Of a DNA stretch of 64,000 nucleotides, positions 59,436 through 64,000 are shown piece by piece (the stretch's first letter is position 1; each line of letters begins with the position of its first letter). The position numbers and the translations under genes were made by a program. The stretch lies in the NCBI GenBank assembly GCA_030141605.1, contig JAQGDQ010000730.1, positions 1 through 64,000 of the forward strand, in the 5' to 3' direction. The stretch is from Tubiluchus corallicola (Eukaryota > Priapulida > Priapulimorpha > Priapulimorphida > Tubiluchidae). The notes beneath the pieces are model-generated. The model worked only from the letters and a program-made list of their open reading frames with translations. It searched no databases and was not told the origin of the DNA.

Positions 59436-59851
59436 AAGGGAGTGATCTACAACTTTAAACATGACTTTTACAATAATAATGCAAATTGCAATGCTAAATT
59501 ACATGCTGAAGTGATAATAAATTACAAATTACTTTGAAAATAGATTTTATTAAAAGAGTTTACTGAGTTTTACAGCAGCAGATTTGTCGGTTTAAGATGG
59601 TAATGTTAGAACTAACACAGATTATCAGTAAATACAGTACTAAAGTTTAAGACACAAGTAGGAAATAACTATTATTTTGGAGGGGAGTGGTGGCACAATT
59701 AAAGCCAAAGTGCTCTCCTAGTTTTGTGGTCATTAAGCAGAATGCTTAATAGCATTTTTAATTAATTATAAAAAATATTTTTCTTTCTAGTAAAATGCAT
59801 CTTCAAAGCCAACCAAGATGGTTAATTAATAAATTTAAAATTTTGCTTTAA

Positions 59852-60296
59852 CCCTTTCAGTCCCAAATTATTTTTTTAATAAAAAAATTTTTTTGGCTTG
59901 GTACCGTTGTTCACTATGTCCATCTTGTTTACACTTAATAATTATTTTTTTGTACGCGTGCTAAATATAGCCTGTATCCCACAGGATACATTGTGATTCA
60001 ATGGAAGCATAAAATGTGCTTCATTTTGCAACTGCTGATAATTTTTTAAAGTATTTAAGACATTTAGTATGCATGCTATGCTGATCTGTACAAAGTCATC
60101 TCTAAAGTACTGTACCTTGCGCAGTTTTTTATGCTATGTAGATTTTCTAGTTTGCCATTTTATCACCATTTTTAGTCTATTGTTATTGACTTAAATAACT
60201 ATTAACAGATCAAATAACTGTTAGTTTTAAAATTTTATTAATTTTAAAGGCAGAAAATATTCTCGTATCACACCGGATACAACGGGTATGAAAGGG
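59852..60296 (+). mobile_element. piggyBac-like MITE, copy 2 (445 bp), TTAA duplication
   Basis: TTAA at 59848-59851 and 60297-60300 flank CCCTTTCAGTCCC ... GGGTATGAAAGGG. It is nearly identical to copy 1 over its right 290 bp. The left part differs, suggesting internal deletion or recombination. Palindromes around GTATCCCACAGGATAC (near 59974) and GTATCACACCGGATAC (near 60265) lie near both ends. Confidence 0.85.
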
Positions 60297-60309
60297 TTAA
60301 AGGAAAACT

Positions 60310-60363
60310 GTAAAAGGCAGAAAATATTCTCGTATCCCACGGGATACAACGGGTATGAAAGGG
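60310..60363 (+). mobile_element. piggyBac-like MITE right-end fragment, copy 3
   Basis: A third right end (AAGGCAGAAAATATTCTCGT ... GGGTATGAAAGGG, then TTAA at 60364-60367) follows copy 2 directly, separated by AGGAAAACTGTA. Confidence 0.75.
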
Positions 60364-60699
60364 TTAAGAATAGGTAATCTTGAACATACTTCCGACCACT
60401 AAAGGTATGTTGTACTAATATGTATACTCTAAAGGTTTGTATGTTTGATTTTAATCAGTGTAATACTGATTATTTGTTTGTATTTCCCCACAGCAAGTTG
60501 TTTCAATGTCTGAAATTTCTGAAGATGATTTTCTAGACTAGAAATAATAGTTTTAGCTCAAAAGTCGGATGTTGTTGCATTTTCACTGCTCTCTCTCTTC
60601 ACTTACTTCATTGTTTGAAGTTTTTGTTTCGTTGTCTTTCTTTCTATCTGCTACACGTCCGTTTTGAGTTAAAAAAATAATCTCTTATGGAGGCCAGGA

Positions 60700-61200
60700 A
60701 CTAGATGTGGCAAGCAGGGGGGGGCGCAAAAATTTTCTGGGGAGGGGGGCGATGTATCCGAAGTGGTTAAGTAATGGTTAAACCAATTTTAACCCCTTTT
60801 ATACTGCCTGCAGGCCTACAGTTCCAGTTTATGAGCTTTAAGCTCATGTTTTACAAATATGTACTGTTTTATATCATACCGATGAAAATAAATCTTATCT
60901 TATCTTACAATTAGCATGTGTGTAGGATGGCGTAGCGGACAGAGCAATAATGAGAAAATTAACTCTCAGTTAACCTAACGTTACTAATGTGCCTCTCACT
61001 AAATTGTTATTTACAGGAATTTATCACGCACAAGTTTTAAGAAAATAATACGCTGAAGCTACCAAACATTTTTTTACCTAATTCTAATTCATATTGAAAA
61101 TGATTACATGCGAACTGCAATTTTCACTGCAAAAAAAATTATTTGTCCGATTTTGCAGGGGGAGCGCAAATTTTGACAAGGGGGGCGCGTACCCCCCTCG
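60700..61200. other. G-rich direct repeats flanking a LINE 3' end; otherwise no gene
   Basis: AGGGGGGGGCGCAAAAATTT (about 60715) and AGGGGGAGCGCAAATTTTGA (about 61158) are direct copies, perhaps one dispersed element interrupted by the LINE end listed next. The segment lies just upstream of the zinc-finger gene. Confidence 0.4.
60800..60908 (+). mobile_element. LINE-like 3' end, family C, with (ATCTT)n tail
   Basis: CTGCCTGCAGGCCTACAGTT, a palindromic hairpin ATGAGCTTTAAGCTCAT, then GATGAAAATAAATCTTATCT and TATCTTAC. A stem-loop followed by a short tandem tail is the usual anatomy of LINE 3' ends recognised by their own reverse transcriptase. No coding sequence is attached. Confidence 0.6.
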
Positions 61201-61323
61201 TTCCGCCCCGATGAAGGCAGGAAATTTACCGGTAGAAATGACCTTGTAAGTATTTCACTGTTATTTTATTTGTTACAGATTTAAGTACAACACTTCTGAC
61301 AATCTCACTGACAAGCAGAAAGA

Positions 61324-63525
61324 ATGGCCATAGCTGTACAAACAGTTTCACACTCTGTGAAGATTGAACCGAACAGTCCACTGAATGAGATTGATGGTTA
61401 TGCCCATGGTGGTGCAACATGTTGTAGCATGCAAACTGATGAAGTGCCAGTGAAAGTTGAAGCGAACAGTCCGCCGAATGTGATTGATGATTATGCCCAT
61501 GGCGGTGCAACATGTTGTAGCACGCAAACTGATGAAGCACCAGTGAAAGTTGAACCGAACAGTCCGCCAAATGTGATTGACGATTATGCCCATGGCAGTG
61601 CAACATGTTGTAGCACGCAAACTGATGAAGTGCCAGTGAAAGTTGAACCGAACTGTCCGCTGAATGTGACTGATGATTATGCTCATGGCGGTGCAACATG
61701 TTGTAGCATGCAAACTGATGAAGTGCCAGTGAAAGTTGAACCGAACAGTCCGCCAAATGTGATTGACGATTATGCCCATGGCGGTGCAACATGTTGTAGC
61801 ATGCAAACTGATAAAGTGCCAGTGAAAGTTGAACCGAGCAGTCCGCCGAATGAGATTGATGGTTATGCCCATGGCGGTGCAACATGTTGTAGCATGCAAA
61901 CTGATGAAGTGCCAGTGAAAGTTGAACCGAACAGTCTGCCAAATGTGACTGATGGTTATGCCCATGGCGGTGCAACATGTTGTAGCATGCAAACTGATGA
62001 AGTGCCAGTGAAAGTTGAACCGAACAGTCCGCCGAATGTGACTGATGATTATGCTCATGGCGGTGCAACATGTTGTAGCATGCAAACTGATGAAGTGCCA
62101 GTGAAAGTTGAACCGAACAGTCCGCCAAATGTGACTGATGGTTATGCCCATGGCGGTGCAACATGTTGTAGCATGCAAACTGATGAAGTGCCAGTGAAAG
62201 TTGAACCGAACAGTCTGCCAAATGTGATTGATGGTTATGCCCATAGCGGTGCAACATGTTGTAGCACGCAAACTGATGAAGTGCCAGTGAAAGTTGAACC
62301 GAACAGTCCGCCAAATGTGATTGACGATTATGCTCATGGCAGTGCAACATGTTGTAGCACGCAAACTGATGAAGCGCCAGTGAAAGTTGAATGCGATGTC
62401 ACAGTGACTTGCACACAGACAAAAAGCAATAACGTAACAATAGATGGTGATAGTAAGATTGAACAATTAGCTGTAAAATCCAACCATCGTGATCCTAATT
62501 ATAATGACTGTCAAATATCTCACTCGACTACGCAATGTGTGCGCATGAAACGTCACAACATTTTGTTTGATGAAACAAAAGATCCAGATGCAGAAATTCA
62601 GTTTAGCAGAGCTGCTCATAACCCGGAAGATTCCCTGAAAGATATGGAAACTGACAGTTTAGCAGTAAAGGCAAATAAAAAGCATCATTATAATTCAACT
62701 ATTGACTGTAGTCGCTCTGAGGTTCACTCCAATTCAGAGAAAAGCCGAGTCATTAATTACATAGCTAAAGACTTCAAGTGTAATTGGTGTGACGCTACTT
62801 TTGCTTATTCGTGCCGTATGAAACGCCATACAAGAATTCATACAGGAGAAAAACCTTTTAAGTGTGATTTGTGCAATGCCGCTTTTGCTCGCCGCTTCAC
62901 CTCATTTGAAATGTCACATGAGAATTCATACAGGAGAAAAACCTTTTAAGTGTGATCAGTGCAATGCTCGTTTTTTACGTTCTGGTGATTTGAAGCGTCA
63001 TTTAAGAATACATACAGGAGAAAAACAATTTAAATGTAGTCTGTGTAATGCAGCTTTTAGCCGATCATATCAGTTGAAATACCATCTAATGAGTCATACA
63101 GGAGAAAAACCTTTTAAGTGTGATTTGTGCAATGCTGCTTTTGCTCATTCACCTCATTTGAAACGTCACATGAGAATTCATACAGGAGAAAAGCCGTTTA
63201 AATGTACTCATTGTTGTGCAGCTTTTAATGATCTGCGTGGCCTAAAGGATCATTTAACAGCTCATTCAGGTGAAAAACCTAGTGTGATCAGTGCAATGCT
63301 CGTTTTTTACGTACAGGTGATTTGAAGCGTCATTTAAGAATACATACATGAGAAAAACCATTTAAATGTAGTCTGTGTAATGCAGCTTTTAGCCGATCAT
63401 ATCAATTGAAATACCATCTAATGAGTCATACGGATGAGAAACCTTTTAAGTGTGATAAGTGTCGTGCTTGTTTTATACGTTCAAATGATTTAAAGTGCCA
63501 TGCCGTAAGAACTCATACAACTTAG
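61324..63525 (+). pseudogene. C2H2 zinc-finger protein with SUMO/TQT tandem repeats; reading frame broken
   Basis: ATG at 61324 follows a probable 5' UTR intron acceptor (TTTGTTACAG, about 61278). Residues 12-352 form eleven 31-residue repeats (93 bp each). Each holds VKVEPNSPP (a psi-K-x-E-x-x-S-P SUMO motif), DDYAHGGATCC and S[TM]QTDE (LC8-like). After a unique linker come nine C2H2 fingers with HTGEKPFKC linkers, for example CDQCNARFLRSGDLKRHLRIH. Such proteins are nuclear DNA-binding regulators. Against the intact finger at about 63115-63180, finger 2 (about 62890) has a net 4-bp insertion, finger 7 (about 63280) lacks 5 bp, and a GGA has become TGA near 63350. Conceptual protein from the ATG is 541 residues with one whole finger. 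The 341-residue repeat region is undamaged, so recent decay, a truncated functional protein or assembly error are all possible. Confidence 0.85.
61357..62391 (+). repeat. 93-bp coding minisatellite in the zinc-finger gene
   Basis: Eleven 93-bp units, all in frame with no indel. Variation is mostly single substitutions (GGC/AGC, ATG/ACG, CCG/CTG, GAT/GGT), so the array is young or homogenised. Both minus-strand frames are also open through it by chance. Confidence 0.93.
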
Positions 63526-63688
63526 AAAGTTTCTTGGATACTGCAGTTTATTTTACCAGTTATTAACAGTGATAATTAATTAACGATGAGTTAAAAGCAT
63601 TCCGTGGGTTTCATAGCAAATTATTAACTCTTTTATTTACTATTGGGCAGTTCATAAACATAAAAACTTAGTTAACCAAGCTGTACAC
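63526..63688. other. 3' flank of the zinc-finger gene
   Basis: AT-rich sequence without a clear AATAAA; the hAT-like copy starts at 63689. Confidence 0.35.
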
Positions 63689-64000
63689 CAGGGGTGTGCA
63701 AATTGCGGCCCGCCGAGAGAATTTGTGCGGCCCGCGAAGAGATTTGTCAACCTAATGAAAGTGCGGCCCGGGCAATTAATTGAGTGTATCCAGCTGAAGT
63801 CCGTGCCACGATCCCAAAGATAGTGCGGGTAGTTTTTTCTACTAGATCGGATGCCATTAACCCTTACGAGACGGTTGTAGCTTAATGTCACTGTACTACA
63901 CAGACTGTGTGATACACATTACTAAAGTGCATTGTAATGAAATTACCACTATCTGTCCTGAAAGTAGAAATATATGGTTTGTAATATCAATTTTAATAAC
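63689..64000 (+). mobile_element. hAT-like non-autonomous element, copy 2 (runs off the window)
   Basis: Starts CAGGGGTGTGCAAATTGCGG and contains GCGGCCCGCGAAGAGATTTG and GTGCGGCCCGGGCAATTAAT. It matches the reverse complement of 43068-43394 over its whole visible length. The minus-strand 79-residue frame is part of the repeat. Confidence 0.7.

Noticed and set aside
61226-62466. Minus-strand frames of 372 and 374 codons
   Set aside because: Antisense shadows of the 93-bp coding repeat of the zinc-finger gene; no minus-strand gene structure.

Overview
This window is AT-rich animal genomic DNA with split genes, very many minisatellites and microsatellites, and many short transposon copies. It looks like an invertebrate metazoan. 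The clearest gene is a Misshapen/NIK-family kinase whose wording matches invertebrate Misshapen more closely than the vertebrate paralogues. A degenerate TTAGGG-type telomeric tract and a 5S rRNA-derived SINE are also present. I cannot name the species.

Layout. 1-19130 (+): the 3' end of a Misshapen/MAP4K4/TNIK-type gene, nine consecutive in-phase exons encoding the complete citron-homology (CNH) domain. Its introns hold an 83-bp minisatellite, a 5S-derived SINE and a 31-bp minisatellite of about 45 copies. 19176-23240: intergenic block of a 56-bp minisatellite, a polypurine tract, a 3-copy tandem repeat and a 29-bp satellite. 24477-24580: interstitial telomere-like tract. 24867-26605 (-): complete two-exon Rab39-type GTPase, with a 40-bp tandem array directly upstream in which the start-codon segment is duplicated into a chain of tiny uORFs. 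25345-28209: two fragments of one LINE family that share an AATAAA plus (TAC)n tail. 29948-34430: dispersed LINE-like 3' end, a 20-bp minisatellite with higher-order structure, a 124-bp repeat rich in AGGTCA pairs, and a pentanucleotide array. 34430-41800: mostly gene-poor, with dispersed repeats and a GAT/GAC microsatellite. 41941-45365 (+): exons of an LDLa-repeat protein, one domain cut in half and one lacking a complete disulfide pair. 46104-46612 (-): last exon of a leucine-rich-repeat protein (LRRCT plus Thr-rich stalk). 47770-48130 (-): Ty3/Gypsy-like integrase relic. 50309-55577 (-): three-exon secreted/GPI-type Ly6/uPAR (LU) protein with relics of duplicated LU exons in its introns. 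52785-60363: piggyBac-like, pogo/Tigger-like and LTR-like elements. 61324-63525 (+): C2H2 zinc-finger gene or pseudogene with a 31-residue tandem repeat combining a phosphorylation-dependent SUMO motif and an LC8-like TQT motif.

The genes do not form a functional cluster; they are independent eukaryotic loci separated by repeats. The most rewarding signals are the zinc-finger repeat array, the Rab39 start-codon/uORF array, and two related retroelement 3' ends whose 39-nt hairpins differ by what look like compensatory changes.
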